This document shows, one piece after another, positions 30,224 to 39,400 of a stretch of 64,000 nt of DNA. Numbering within the stretch: position 1 is the first letter of the stretch; every line of letters starts with the position of its first letter. Source of the stretch: Streptomyces pseudovenezuelae (GTDB taxonomy: Bacteria > Actinomycetota > Actinomycetes > Streptomycetales > Streptomycetaceae); the NCBI RefSeq assembly GCF_029892565.1, contig NZ_JARXVH010000008.1, forward strand, positions 124,001 through 188,000, written 5' to 3'. The translations under genes were made by a program, and so were the position numbers. Under the pieces are notes generated by a model, which searched no databases, was not told the origin of the DNA, and was given only the letters and a program-made list of their open reading frames with translations.

Positions 30224-31600
30224 ATGCCCCGTCCCCGCCCTCGCCCCCTTCCTCGTCCCCGTCTCTCGGTCCTCGCCGCCGCTTGTGCGACCGCCCTCGC
30301 GACTGCCCTTCTCGGACCGGCGACAGCCGCCCAGGCCGCCACCGCCGAGCACTACACCGGGACGCTGTCCGACGGCGCCACCTGGATCGCGGACAAGCCC
30401 GCGCAGTGGAACGGCACCCTGCTGCTGTTCAGCCACGGCTTCGGCCCGACCACCGCCGCCGACGCCCCGTCGGCCGCCGCGCAAAAGGCCCTGCTCGACG
30501 GCGGATACGCACTCGCCGGCTCCTCGTACGATCCGAACGGTTCGATGTGGGCGCTCGACTCGGCCGAGCGGGACCAGTTCGCCGCGCTCGACGCCTTCCA
30601 CCGCCAGGTCGGCACACCGAGCCGGGTCATCTCGGTGGGCCAGTCGATGGGCGGCCTGGTCAACGCGCAGCTCGCCCGGGACGGCGCGGGACGCGTCGAC
30701 GGCGCACTCGGCCTCTGCGGCCTGGTCGCGGGCGGCGTCGACCTGGACAACTACCAACTGGACGCCGAGTACACCCTGGCCACGTTCTTCGACCCGGCCG
30801 ACGCCGACAAGCTCGTGAACCTGGACAGCCAGGCCGAGGGCGCCGCGCTCGCCGCCCGGCTCACGCAGGCGGTGGAGACAGCGCAGCAGACCCCGGCCGG
30901 GCGGGCTCGCATCGCCCTGGCCGCCGCCTTCCTCAACCTGGCCGACTGGGCACCGGGCCAACTCCCGCCCGCGCGCGATGACTTCGCGGGCCAGGAGCAG
31001 CAGCAGTACGCGTGGCTCGCTCAGGGTCTGCTCAGCTTCATCGTGCCGGCGCGCTGGTCGGTGGAGCAGTCCGCGGGCGGCAACACGTCGTGGAACAAGG
31101 GCGTCGACTACGCCGGCCTGCTGCGCGAGTCCGCCCACGCCAAGCAGATCGAGACGCTCTACCGCGACGCCGGACTCAACCTACGGGCCGACCTGAACCA
31201 CCTCACCGACGGCGCCGGCATCACAGCCGACCGGGCCGCCGTGGCCCATCTGAAGCAGACCTCCACCGCCGGGCAGGGCCTGGCCGTGCCGCTGCTGGAC
31301 ATCCACAACACCGCCGACCAACTCGTTCCCGTGGAGCAGGAGACGGCCTTCGCCGGGCGGGTGCACAGGGCCGGCGACTCCGCGCTGCTGCGTCAGGCCT
31401 ACGTCGCACGCCAGAGCCACTGCAACTTCACCACCGCCGAAGTCGTCGCCGGCCTGCACGCCGTGGAGCACCGGGTGGACACCGGGCACTGGGGCGACTC
31501 CACCACCGCCGCCGAACTCCAGCGCAGCGCCGACAAGTTGGGCCTCGACGGCGCCGCCTTCACCGACTACCGGCCGAGCCGGTTGACCGGCACGCGCTGA
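30224..31600 (+). CDS. Secreted alpha/beta-hydrolase
   Basis: A 458-residue exported protein with a basic, proline-rich N-terminus and a signal helix (LSVLAAACATALATALLG, cleavage near AQA). The mature part starts with YTGTLSDGATWIADKP and LLLFSHGFGPTT. The nucleophile elbow is VGQSMGGLVNAQLA. A late IHNTADQLVPVEQE segment supplies the acid, and RQSHCNFTTAE probably the histidine. It resembles secreted prolyl-peptidase-like or lipase-like enzymes, but the substrate is unknown. It follows the PaaX gene and has its own promoter. Its last codons are tandemly duplicated downstream. Confidence 0.75.
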   Translation: MPRPRPRPLPRPRLSVLAAACATALATALLGPATAAQAATAEHYTGTLSDGATWIADKPAQWNGTLLLFSHGFGPTTAADAPSAAAQKALLDGGYALAGSSYDPNGSMWALDSAERDQFAALDAFHRQVGTPSRVISVGQSMGGLVNAQLARDGAGRVDGALGLCGLVAGGVDLDNYQLDAEYTLATFFDPADADKLVNLDSQAEGAALAARLTQAVETAQQTPAGRARIALAAAFLNLADWAPGQLPPARDDFAGQEQQQYAWLAQGLLSFIVPARWSVEQSAGGNTSWNKGVDYAGLLRESAHAKQIETLYRDAGLNLRADLNHLTDGAGITADRAAVAHLKQTSTAGQGLAVPLLDIHNTADQLVPVEQETAFAGRVHRAGDSALLRQAYVARQSHCNFTTAEVVAGLHAVEHRVDTGHWGDSTTAAELQRSADKLGLDGAAFTDYRPSRLTGTR

Positions 31601-31703
31601 CGACCACCGGCCAAGCCGTCTGACGAGCACGCGCCGATGGCTATTCGCCGAGCCACCTGACCTCCACGCGCTGATGCCGAGACACCTGACCTCCACGCGC
31701 TGA
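31573..31703 (+). repeat. Tandem decaying copies of the 3' end of the secreted-hydrolase gene
   Basis: Four 28-bp copies begin at 31573, 31610, 31647 and 31676 (periods 37, 37 and 29). Each has the form GCCGAGCC..TGAC..CACGCG.TGA. The first copy holds the real last codons and stop of the hydrolase. Copies 3 and 4 share a 21-bp identical core. Confidence 0.75.
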
Positions 31704-31753
31704 CCGCGAAGCACCCTCTCCCTACCCGAGCCTCCCGCCCTCAGGAGCCCTCC

Positions 31754-33325
31754 GTGTCAACGACGACCAAGCCCTCCGCGACAACCGCCACCGGCCCCGG
31801 CCTGACCACCGGCACCCTTGTCGCCGGACTCCTCGCCGTCTGCCTCGCCCAGATCGGCCTGGCCATACCGGCCACCCTCAACGGCCTGTTCCAGTCCGAC
31901 CTGCACCCGGTCGGCTCACAACTCACCTGGATCTCCGACGCGTTCCTGCTCCCGGTCGCCGTACTGGAGTTGACCTTCGGCCTGCTCGGCGACCTCTTCG
32001 GCCGCAAGCGGCTGCTGGTCGGCGGCGCGGCGCTGCTCGCCGTGGGCGAAGTGGTCAGCGCCACCGCCTCCGGCGTCCACCAGCTCTGGGCGGGCCAGGC
32101 GTTGGCCGGCCTGGGTGCGGCAGCCCTCTTCCCCACCTCGCTGGCCATCCTGGCCGCCGGCACCACCTCGCCCGCACAGCGCGCCCGGGTCATCGCGATG
32201 TGGGCGGCCCTGCTGTCCACCGGCGGCTTCCTCGCCCCGCTGCTCGGCGGCGTCACCGCCACCTACGGCTCGTGGCGCTGGTCCTTCGTCGTCGTCACGG
32301 TCGTCGCCGCGGCCAGCGCGGTCGTCAGCGCCCGGTTCGCCGTCAACTCCAGTGCCCCCGAGGGCCGTTCGCTGGACCTGGCGGGCCAGGTCACCATCGG
32401 TCTGGGCCTGTTCGCCCTGCTCTACGCCATCATCCAGGGGCCGACGGACGGCTGGGCCTCGCCGTCGATCGTCATCGCCTTCGTCCTGGCGGCCGTGTTC
32501 CTCGCCGCCTTCATCCTGGCCGAGAAGCACGCCAAGTCCCCGCTGCTGCGCCTCGATCTGTTCCGCAACCGCGCCTTCGCGGTGGCCTCGATCGTGGCCG
32601 TGGTCGGCATGTTCGCCTTCCTCGGCACCGCCTACTCCGTGAGCATCCGGCTCGGCCCGGTGCAGGACCAGGCGCCCATGCGGACGGGCCTGGCCTTCGT
32701 CCTGCTCAACGGCATCGCTCTGGTGATGCTGCCCGTGACGGAACGCCTGCTGCGCACGGTGGCGCCGGGGCTGTTGCTGGGTGCGGGACTGCTGCTGATC
32801 GCGGCGGGCGACTACCTGGCGGCCACCTTGCCGATCACCGACACCGCCTTCACCTCGCTGATCCTGCCGCTCGGTCTCGTCGGCCTCGGTTTCGCCGTCA
32901 CCGTCTCCTCGATCACGGCAACAGCCGTCAACACCGTGCCGGTTCACCTGGCCGGCATGGCCAGCGCCACCACCAACCTGCTGCGCGACTTCGGCTTCAC
33001 CCTCGGCCCGGCGATCATCGGCGCGGTCGCCCTCAGCCGGGCGGCGAGCAGTTTCTCCGAGTCCTTGAGCGACTCGGCCCTGCCGGGGGCCCTCAAGGGC
33101 GCGGGCACGGCCGTACTGGAGGAAGGCGGCCCGCTCGCGGTGAACGGCGCCTCGGAGGCGTCGCCGAAACTGGCCGACCTGCACCCGCTCGCCATGGACG
33201 CCCTCGGCCACGGTTATTCGATCGGCTTCGTGGTCTGTGGCTCGGCCGCACTGTTCTCGGCCCTGCTGGCCCTCGTCGCCCTCCGCGGCCGGGCCGCCTC
33301 ACGCGAGGATTCGTCAGAGCTCTAG
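31754..33325 (+). CDS. MFS transporter, DHA2 (14-helix) type
   Basis: A 523-residue exporter-like membrane protein. Helix 1 is LVAGLLAVCLAQIGLAIPATL, the loop motif is GDLFGRKRLLVGGAALLAV and motif C is AALLSTGGFLAPLLGGV. Size and pattern fit EmrB/QacA drug:proton antiporters. It starts at GTG with CAGGAG upstream. No TetR or MarR repressor is adjacent. Substrate unknown. The gene is separated from the hydrolase by the repeat tract. Confidence 0.87.
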   Translation: MSTTTKPSATTATGPGLTTGTLVAGLLAVCLAQIGLAIPATLNGLFQSDLHPVGSQLTWISDAFLLPVAVLELTFGLLGDLFGRKRLLVGGAALLAVGEVVSATASGVHQLWAGQALAGLGAAALFPTSLAILAAGTTSPAQRARVIAMWAALLSTGGFLAPLLGGVTATYGSWRWSFVVVTVVAAASAVVSARFAVNSSAPEGRSLDLAGQVTIGLGLFALLYAIIQGPTDGWASPSIVIAFVLAAVFLAAFILAEKHAKSPLLRLDLFRNRAFAVASIVAVVGMFAFLGTAYSVSIRLGPVQDQAPMRTGLAFVLLNGIALVMLPVTERLLRTVAPGLLLGAGLLLIAAGDYLAATLPITDTAFTSLILPLGLVGLGFAVTVSSITATAVNTVPVHLAGMASATTNLLRDFGFTLGPAIIGAVALSRAASSFSESLSDSALPGALKGAGTAVLEEGGPLAVNGASEASPKLADLHPLAMDALGHGYSIGFVVCGSAALFSALLALVALRGRAASREDSSEL

Positions 33326-33396
33326 GGCTCGGCCGGACGCGCGCTCCAGGCAAGGGATCCACGACGCCGAGGGCGCGGAGCGCGCGGCCCGGGCCG

Positions 33397-34134
33397 TCAG
33401 TCCGACGTCCGACGCAGGACCAGCGAGACGAAGCCCCAGCTGTCCCGGTAGACGCGCAGCCATTCGGAGCGCCGAGTGGTGGCTGTCGCGAGTACGTCCG
33501 CACTGTCCGGATCCGCCGGGTGGTCCAGGGCCCACGCGGCCAACGTCCCCCAGCATGCCCATTCGTAGTCGTCCAGCTCGCGGCGCGTGCTGACGTGCCC
33601 GTCGACAGGGGTCCAGCCGTCGGCGACGACGCGGTCCACGGTGGTCGCGAGGTCGCTGAAGTCCCCGAGCATCTCGATGGCCTCCTGGGAGGGTTCGCGC
33701 TCCCAGAGTCCGTCACCGATCAGGACGCGGCCGCCGGGCGCCAGGTGCTTGCGTGCCGCCACGAGGGTGGGGAGCAGACCGCCGAAGGCATGCGCGGCCC
33801 CGACGCTGAGCACCAGGTCGAACGGCTGCGCGGAGGTGAAGCCCGCGGCCTCCTGCCGGTGGAGAACGAGGCGCTCCTCCACGCCGAGCCGGTTCGCCGC
33901 CTCGCGGGCTTGTGCCAAGGCGTCCTCGGAGATGTCGACGCCCTCGGCGTGCAGGTGCGGGCGCGTGGTCAGGGCGCGTAGGAGCCATTCCCCGCCGCCG
34001 CAGCCGAGGTCGAGCACACGCTCGTCGCCGCGTGGGGCGCCGCGTTCCAGCAGCCGGCGTACCGAGTCGTCGTCGAGCGGGGACTTAATCGGGTGGCCGG
34101 CATGGGCGATCCTGGACATCTGTTCACGGTTCAC
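33397..34134 (-). CDS. SAM-dependent class I methyltransferase
   Basis: A 245-residue enzyme with the Rossmann methyltransferase order: motif I VLDLGCGGGEWLLRAL, acidic strand AEGVDISEDALAQAREAA, motif II FDLVLSVGAAHAFGG and post-motif LAPGGRVLIGDGLWE. The C-terminal part (DYEWACWGTLAAWALDHPADPD) is typical of a small-molecule methyltransferase subgroup. GTG at 34134 gives VNREQMSR; an ATG at 34119 is an alternative, and neither has a strong ribosome site. Substrate unknown. Confidence 0.75.
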   Translation of the reverse strand: MNREQMSRIAHAGHPIKSPLDDDSVRRLLERGAPRGDERVLDLGCGGGEWLLRALTTRPHLHAEGVDISEDALAQAREAANRLGVEERLVLHRQEAAGFTSAQPFDLVLSVGAAHAFGGLLPTLVAARKHLAPGGRVLIGDGLWEREPSQEAIEMLGDFSDLATTVDRVVADGWTPVDGHVSTRRELDDYEWACWGTLAAWALDHPADPDSADVLATATTRRSEWLRVYRDSWGFVSLVLRRTSD

Positions 34135-34183
34135 CGGCGCAGCTTGCCAGCGGCGCAGGCAACGCACACCTCATTTTCCGTGG

Positions 34184-34869
34184 TCATGCGGCGGGGCAGG
34201 GCGGGTCGTAGTCCGCCGCCGCGAAGTACCGTGCCCATTCCGCTCCGGTGATCCGCGGGTAGGCGCTGTCGCGGATTCGAGCGGCGACCCGATCCAGGCC
34301 GGTGTGTCCGACAGCCGGATCGTGAAGTCGTTGCCGCCGGTGGCCAGGGTGTCGCCGTGCGGGCCGAACGCCACGGCCGGTACCGGATTCGAGTGGCCGG
34401 CGAGAACGGCGGCAGCAGCCCCACCTCTCACGTCCCACAGCCGCACCGATCCCTCGCTCGCCGCCGCCAGGACGCTACCGCCCCGCCCGAACGCGACCGA
34501 CAGAAGCCTCAAGGGCTCATGCAGGACCGCCAGTTGGACGGGACGGTGTGCGTTCCCGACGTCCCACAGGCGGACCGTGCGGTCCCAACTCACGGTCGCC
34601 AGAACCGTGCTCCGCGGAGCGAAGGAGATCGAGACGACGTCGGAGGTGTGGCCGGTGAGTCGGCTCGTGTATGTCGTCGTGACGGTGCTCATGAGCTGAT
34701 CGCGGACGTCGACCGTGTCCGCCAACCGGTACGCGGCCAGGTTCAACTGCGCGGCGAGCGCGGGGTTGTGCCGCCGTACCTCGGCCGCGTCCGCGGCGAC
34801 CTTCCGTGCGATGGCCACATTGCGCTGCCGGACCGCCGAGTTGCGCCGGCACCAACGTCGGGCACGCAC
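34184..34869 (-). pseudogene. Remnant of an nSTAND-type WD40 protein
   Basis: The frame starts with a linker typical of Streptomyces STAND-WD40 proteins (RQRNVAIARKVAADAAEVR, NPALAAQLNLAAYRLADT) and then about three WD40 blades (LTGHTSDVVSISFAP, RTVRLWDVGNAHRP, LAGHSNPVPAVAFGPHGDTLATGG). Near 34270-34310 the reading frame breaks: the normal C-terminal sequence RIRDSAYPRITGAEWARYF and DPPC continues in the neighbouring frame. The NTPase half and several blades are missing. A dead gene, probably from internal deletion. Confidence 0.7.
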
Positions 34870-34887
34870 CCCCGCTGAGCCGCCGCG

Positions 34888-35205
34888 TCAGGCGAGGGGC
34901 TCGTGGTTGACCCAGATCGCCTTGTACGGGCGGCGGGCCTGCCAGCTGTCTATGAACTCGCCGATGCCGGGGAGGGCGAAGGCGGTGTTGAGGGCGTCGA
35001 GGTCGGCCAGGCCGAGCTGGACGACGGCGGACGCGACAGCCACCGGGGCGTGGTCGTCGCTGGGGGCGCGCAGGTGGTGGCGGGCGGCGAAGGACTGGAA
35101 GAGGCCGGTCCCCATGGACAGTTCCTCAAGCCCTTTCAGGTACTCGTCGAGCTCGTCCGAGGGAATCGGTTCGTCGAAGGCAACGATCATCGTGTGGTGA
35201 ATCAT
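34888..35205 (-). CDS. Small dimeric alpha/beta-barrel-type protein
   Basis: 105 residues from the ATG giving MIHHTMIVAFDEPIPSDEL. The layout, a beta strand beginning with HTMIVAF, helix LDEYLKGLEEL, histidine-rich FAARHHLRAP, and the ending LPGIGEFIDSWQARRPYKAIWVNHEPLA, is like stress-responsive A/B-barrel (Dabb) proteins that act as small cyclases or oxygenases or bind hydrophobic ligands. It is divergent from a LysR regulator across 94 bp, so probably its target. No certain function. Confidence 0.55.
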   Translation of the reverse strand: MIHHTMIVAFDEPIPSDELDEYLKGLEELSMGTGLFQSFAARHHLRAPSDDHAPVAVASAVVQLGLADLDALNTAFALPGIGEFIDSWQARRPYKAIWVNHEPLA

Positions 35206-35260
35206 GCTTCGATTTAACTGGTGGTTCTTGGTGAAGTCCAAGGCCGGTAGATTCTGGATC

Positions 35261-35275
35261 TATTCCTATGAGGAA
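35261..35275. promoter_or_regulatory. LysR-type T-N11-A box
   Basis: ATTCCT-ATG-AGGAAT, a perfect inverted repeat of T-N11-A form, lying between the divergent LysR gene (25 bp) and the small barrel protein (56 bp). Typical recognition site for a LysR regulator controlling itself and its neighbour. Confidence 0.55.
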
Positions 35276-35299
35276 TGGCTGGGGTAGTAGCCTCGCGGC

Positions 35300-36184
35300 A
35301 TGGCCGAGCTGGAGACCCGCGAGCTGGAGTACTTCGCTGCCCTCGCCGAGGAGCTGCATTTCGGCCGGGCGGCGCAGCGGCTGGGGATCGCGCAGCCCGC
35401 CTTGTCCAAGGCGGTGCGTCGGATGGAGGACCGGCTCGGGGTGGCGCTGGTGGAGCGCTCCAGCCGGCACGTCACCCTCACCTCCGCCGGGGAGGCGCTG
35501 CGGTTCCACGGACGCCATGCGTTGCTCGCCGTCGGGGCGGCGGTCGAGAAGGCCCGTCGGGCGGGCGAGCGGGAGACCCGGCTGCGTCTGGTGATCAAGC
35601 CCGGCGGGGACGCGGACCTGCTGTCCGGCATCCTGGCCGCCTACTCCCGCCGGCCCGACGCCCGCCAGGTGGACATCCTGTTCGGCGGGTCCACCGACCG
35701 CGCCGATCACGTGCGCGACGGCCGGGCGGACGCGGCTCTGCTTTACGCGCCGTTCGACGACCTGACCGGGCTGGATCACGAGACCCTGATGGTCGAGGGC
35801 CGGGTGGCGATCCTGCCGCCGGACCACCGGCTCGCCGGCCGCACCGAGGTGACCCTCGCGGACCTGGCCCACGAGACGCTGCCGCGCTGGAAGGGCGTAC
35901 GCGGCAACGGGGTGCCCGGCATCGAGCCCAACTCCGGGTTCGGTCCCGAGGTCGCCGACGGTCCCGAGGTCGCCGACGGTGCCGAACTGACGCACATGAT
36001 CCTGCTCGGACGAGCGATCGCGGTGCTGCCGCGTTCACTGGCCCGGCCTCTGCATCCGGGGCTCGTCCATGTTCCGGTGGCCGACGCACCGCGTAGCGCG
36101 CTGGTCCTCGCCTGGGCGCAGGAGGACCGGCGGCGACTGGTCGCGGACTTCGTCGCCTCAGCGGTGGAGGCGGCGCAGGGCTGA
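35300..36184 (+). CDS. LysR-family transcriptional regulator
   Basis: A 294-residue LTTR. The N-terminal winged helix (about 1-65) has ELEYFAALAEELHFGRAAQRLGIAQPALSKAVRRMEDRLG and TSAGEALRFHG. The effector-binding part runs from about 92 to the end. It is divergent from the small alpha/beta-barrel gene. The coding sequence contains an 18-bp tandem duplication (35942-35977, GPEVAD twice) in the effector domain, and a partial third copy (GAEL) follows. This looks like recent replication slippage that kept the frame. Confidence 0.88.
   Translation: MAELETRELEYFAALAEELHFGRAAQRLGIAQPALSKAVRRMEDRLGVALVERSSRHVTLTSAGEALRFHGRHALLAVGAAVEKARRAGERETRLRLVIKPGGDADLLSGILAAYSRRPDARQVDILFGGSTDRADHVRDGRADAALLYAPFDDLTGLDHETLMVEGRVAILPPDHRLAGRTEVTLADLAHETLPRWKGVRGNGVPGIEPNSGFGPEVADGPEVADGAELTHMILLGRAIAVLPRSLARPLHPGLVHVPVADAPRSALVLAWAQEDRRRLVADFVASAVEAAQG
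35942..35977 (+). repeat. 18-bp in-frame tandem duplication inside the LysR gene
   Basis: GGTCCCGAGGTCGCCGAC occurs twice in a row, adding a second GPEVAD to the effector domain. Confidence 0.9.
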
Positions 36185-36236
36185 GCCCGTTCCGCCGCTT
36201 GCCGAGTCTGGCTCGCCCTTGGATTTGCCAGCTCCG

Positions 36237-36252
36237 ATTGAAACCGTTCAAT
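36237..36252. promoter_or_regulatory. LacI-type operator candidate upstream of the rhamnosidase gene
   Basis: ATTGAA-ACCG-TTCAAT, a 16-bp inverted repeat close to the usual LacI-family form (TTGAAACNNTTTCAA-like). It lies in the 234-bp leader of the alpha-L-rhamnosidase gene. Confidence 0.45.
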
Positions 36253-36379
36253 CCCTTCGCGTCCACCTCGCGTGCCGACTCCACCCAGAGCGATCGCGAA
36301 GTGGCCGTGTCAGGAAAACAGTTGCACGCTGATTGACCCCGACCTCACCAGGCTCTACGTTACCCACGCCTCTCAACTC

Positions 36380-36391
36380 TGAATCGATTCA
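36380..36391. promoter_or_regulatory. 12-bp palindrome TGAATCGATTCA
   Basis: A perfect palindrome 28 bp before the rhamnosidase start, with an AT-rich core. Possibly a second operator in the same leader. Confidence 0.35.
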
Positions 36392-36418
36392 TCCATTGTG
36401 TGCGGGTGAGGAGTCGTA

Positions 36419-39400
36419 GTGATCAGCAGGAGGAACATGCTCGCGGGCGCGATCGCCACGGTCGCGGCAGCAACCGTCGGCAGCGGGCCGGCGATGGCCG
36501 CGCCGGCGTCCGGACAGACGCAGGCAGAGACACAGGCACAGCGCAACGGACTGCGCGTCACGGCGCCGACCGTGGAGTACGTCCGGCACCCGCTGGGGGT
36601 CGATGCGCAACGCCCCCGGCTGAGCTGGCCGTTGGCCTCCGACCGGACGGGTGCGCGCCAGACCGCCTATCAGATCCGCGTCGCCACCGCCGCGTCGCGC
36701 CTGTCCCGCCCGGACGTCTGGGACAGCGGGAAGGTCACGTCCGGCGAGTCGGTCCTCGTGTCCTACGGAGGTCCCGGCCTCAAGCCGCGGACGCGCTACC
36801 ACTGGTCCGTACGCGTGTGGGACGCCGACGGCCATGTCTCCGGCTGGAGCGCGCCCTCGTGGTGGGAGACCGGACTGATGGATGCCGGGCAGTGGAGCGC
36901 CGACTGGATCTCCGCACCGGCGAGCCTCGTGGACGCGCCGTCCTTCGAGGGTGGTTCGTGGATCTGGTTCCCCGAGGGTGATCCGACGAGCAGCGTTCCG
37001 GCGGCCACCCGTTGGTTCCGTCGTACCGCCCAACTGCCCGACGGAATCACGTCGGCCACGCTCGCCATCACCGCCGACAACGTCTACGCCGTCTCCCTGA
37101 ACGGAGTCGAGGTCGCCCACACCGACCTCGACACCGACAACGAGGACTGGAAACGCCCGGCGGTGATCGACGTACTGGGCCGCGTGCGGGCTGGCGACAA
37201 CGTTATCGCCGTCGCCGCCACCAACGCGACCGAAGGCCCGGCGGGACTCGTCGCCACCCTTGTCGTCCGGACCGCCTCCGGTGAGCAGAAGGTGTTCACC
37301 GACGCCTCCTGGAAGACCACGAACCAGCAACCGGCCGACGGATGGCGGGAGTTGGAGTTCGACGACGCGGGCTGGCCGGCGGTCCGGGTGGCCGCGGCCT
37401 GGGGTGGCGGACCGTGGGGGCGTGTCGTCCCGGTGTCGTACGCCGTCACCCAACTGCGGCACGAATTCCGGCTGCCGCGTCGGAAGGTGTCCCGCGCGCG
37501 CCTGTACGCCACGGCGCTCGGCCTGTACGAGAGCCACCTCAACGGCAGCCGGGTGGGCCTCGACCAGCTCGCTCCCGGCTGGACGGACTACCGCACCCGC
37601 GTCCAGTACCAGACGTACGACGTCACCGAACTGCTGCGGCCCGGCACCAACGCCATCGGGGCGTATCTGGCACCCGGCTGGTACGCCGGCAACGTGGGCA
37701 TGTTCGGGCCCGGTCAGTACGGCCAAGTTCCAGCGCTTCTGGCCCAGTTGGAGGTGGAGTACGCGGACGGGACGAGCGAGCGCATCGTGTCGGGCGCCGA
37801 CTGGCGGGCCACCGCAGGGCCGATCGTCACCGCCGATCTGCTGAACGGCGAGACGTACGACGCGCGCAAGGAGACCCCCGGTTGGGCCTCGCCCGGCTTC
37901 GACGACACCGGCTGGCTCGGTGTGCGAGGCATGGGTGGCGTCGGCGACCTCGGTCCCGACCTGATCGTCGCGCAGGTGGACGGTCCGGTGCGGGTGGAGC
38001 GGGAGCTGAAACCGACGAAGATCACCCAACCCAAGCCCGGCGTCCACGTGTTGGACCTGGGCCAGAACATGGTCGGCTCGGTGCGGCTGCGCGTGTCGGG
38101 CGACGCGGGGACGACCGTCCGGCTCAGACACGCCGAGGTACTCAACCCCGACGGCACCATCTACACCGCGAACCTGCGGACCGCCGCGGCGACCGACACG
38201 TACACCCTCAAGGGCGGCGGAAAAGAGGAGATCTACGAGCCCCGCTTCGCCTTCCACGGTTTCCGGTACGTCGAGGTGACCGGATTCCCCGGCACTCCCT
38301 CGGCGGGAGCCGTCACCGGCCGCGTCATGCATACGTCCGCCCCCTTCACCCTCGACTTCGAGACCGACGTACCGATGCTCAACCAGCTGCACCACAACAT
38401 CACTTGGGGCCAGCGCGGCAACTTCCTCTCCGTTCCGACGGACACACCCGCGCGCGACGAGCGCCTGGGCTGGACGGGAGACATCAACGTCTTCGCGCCC
38501 ACGGCCGCGTACACGATGGAGTCGGCCCGCTTCCTGTCCAAGTGGCTCGTCGACCTCCGGGACTCCCGGACCGCGGAGGGCGCGTTCACGGACGTGGCAC
38601 CGATGGTCGGCACGGTCGGCAACGGCACGGCCGGCTGGGGCGACGCGGGGGTCACGGTCCCCTGGTCCCTCTACCAGGCGTACGGCGACCGCCAAGTCCT
38701 CGCGGATGCCTGGCCGTCCGTCCAGACCTGGCTGGCGTACCTGGAGAAGAACAGCGCCGGACTGCTGCGCCCGGACCAGGGATACGGCGACTGGCTGAAC
38801 GTCGAGGACGAGACCCCCAAGGACGTCATCGCCACCGCGTACTTCGCGCACAGCGCCGACCTCGCGGCCCGCATGGCCGAGGCGCTCGGCAAGGACGCCG
38901 CGCCCTACCTCGATCTCTTCCAACGGGTACGAACGGCCTTCCAGGGCGCCTACCTCGCCTCCGACGGCAGGATCAAGGGCGATACGCAGACGGCCTACGT
39001 CCTGGCGCTGTCGATGAACCTGCTGCCGGACGCGTCGCGAAAGCCCGCGGCCGACCGTCTCGTCGCCCTGATCGAGGCCAAGGACTGGCACCTGTCGACA
39101 GGTTTCCTCGGTACTCCCCGACTGCTTCCCGTCCTGACCGACACGGGCCACACCGATGTCGCCTACCGCCTGCTGCAGCAGCGGTCCTTCCCCAGTTGGG
39201 GCTACCAGATCGACCGGGGTTCCACCACGATGTGGGAACGCTGGGACTCCATCCGGCCCGACGGCAGCTTCCAGGACGCGGGCATGAACTCCTTCAACCA
39301 CTATGCCTACGGCTCGGTGGGGGAATGGATGTACACGAACATCGCCGGTATCGCGGCGGGCCGGCCCGGCTACCGCGAGATCGTCATCCGCCCCCGCCCC

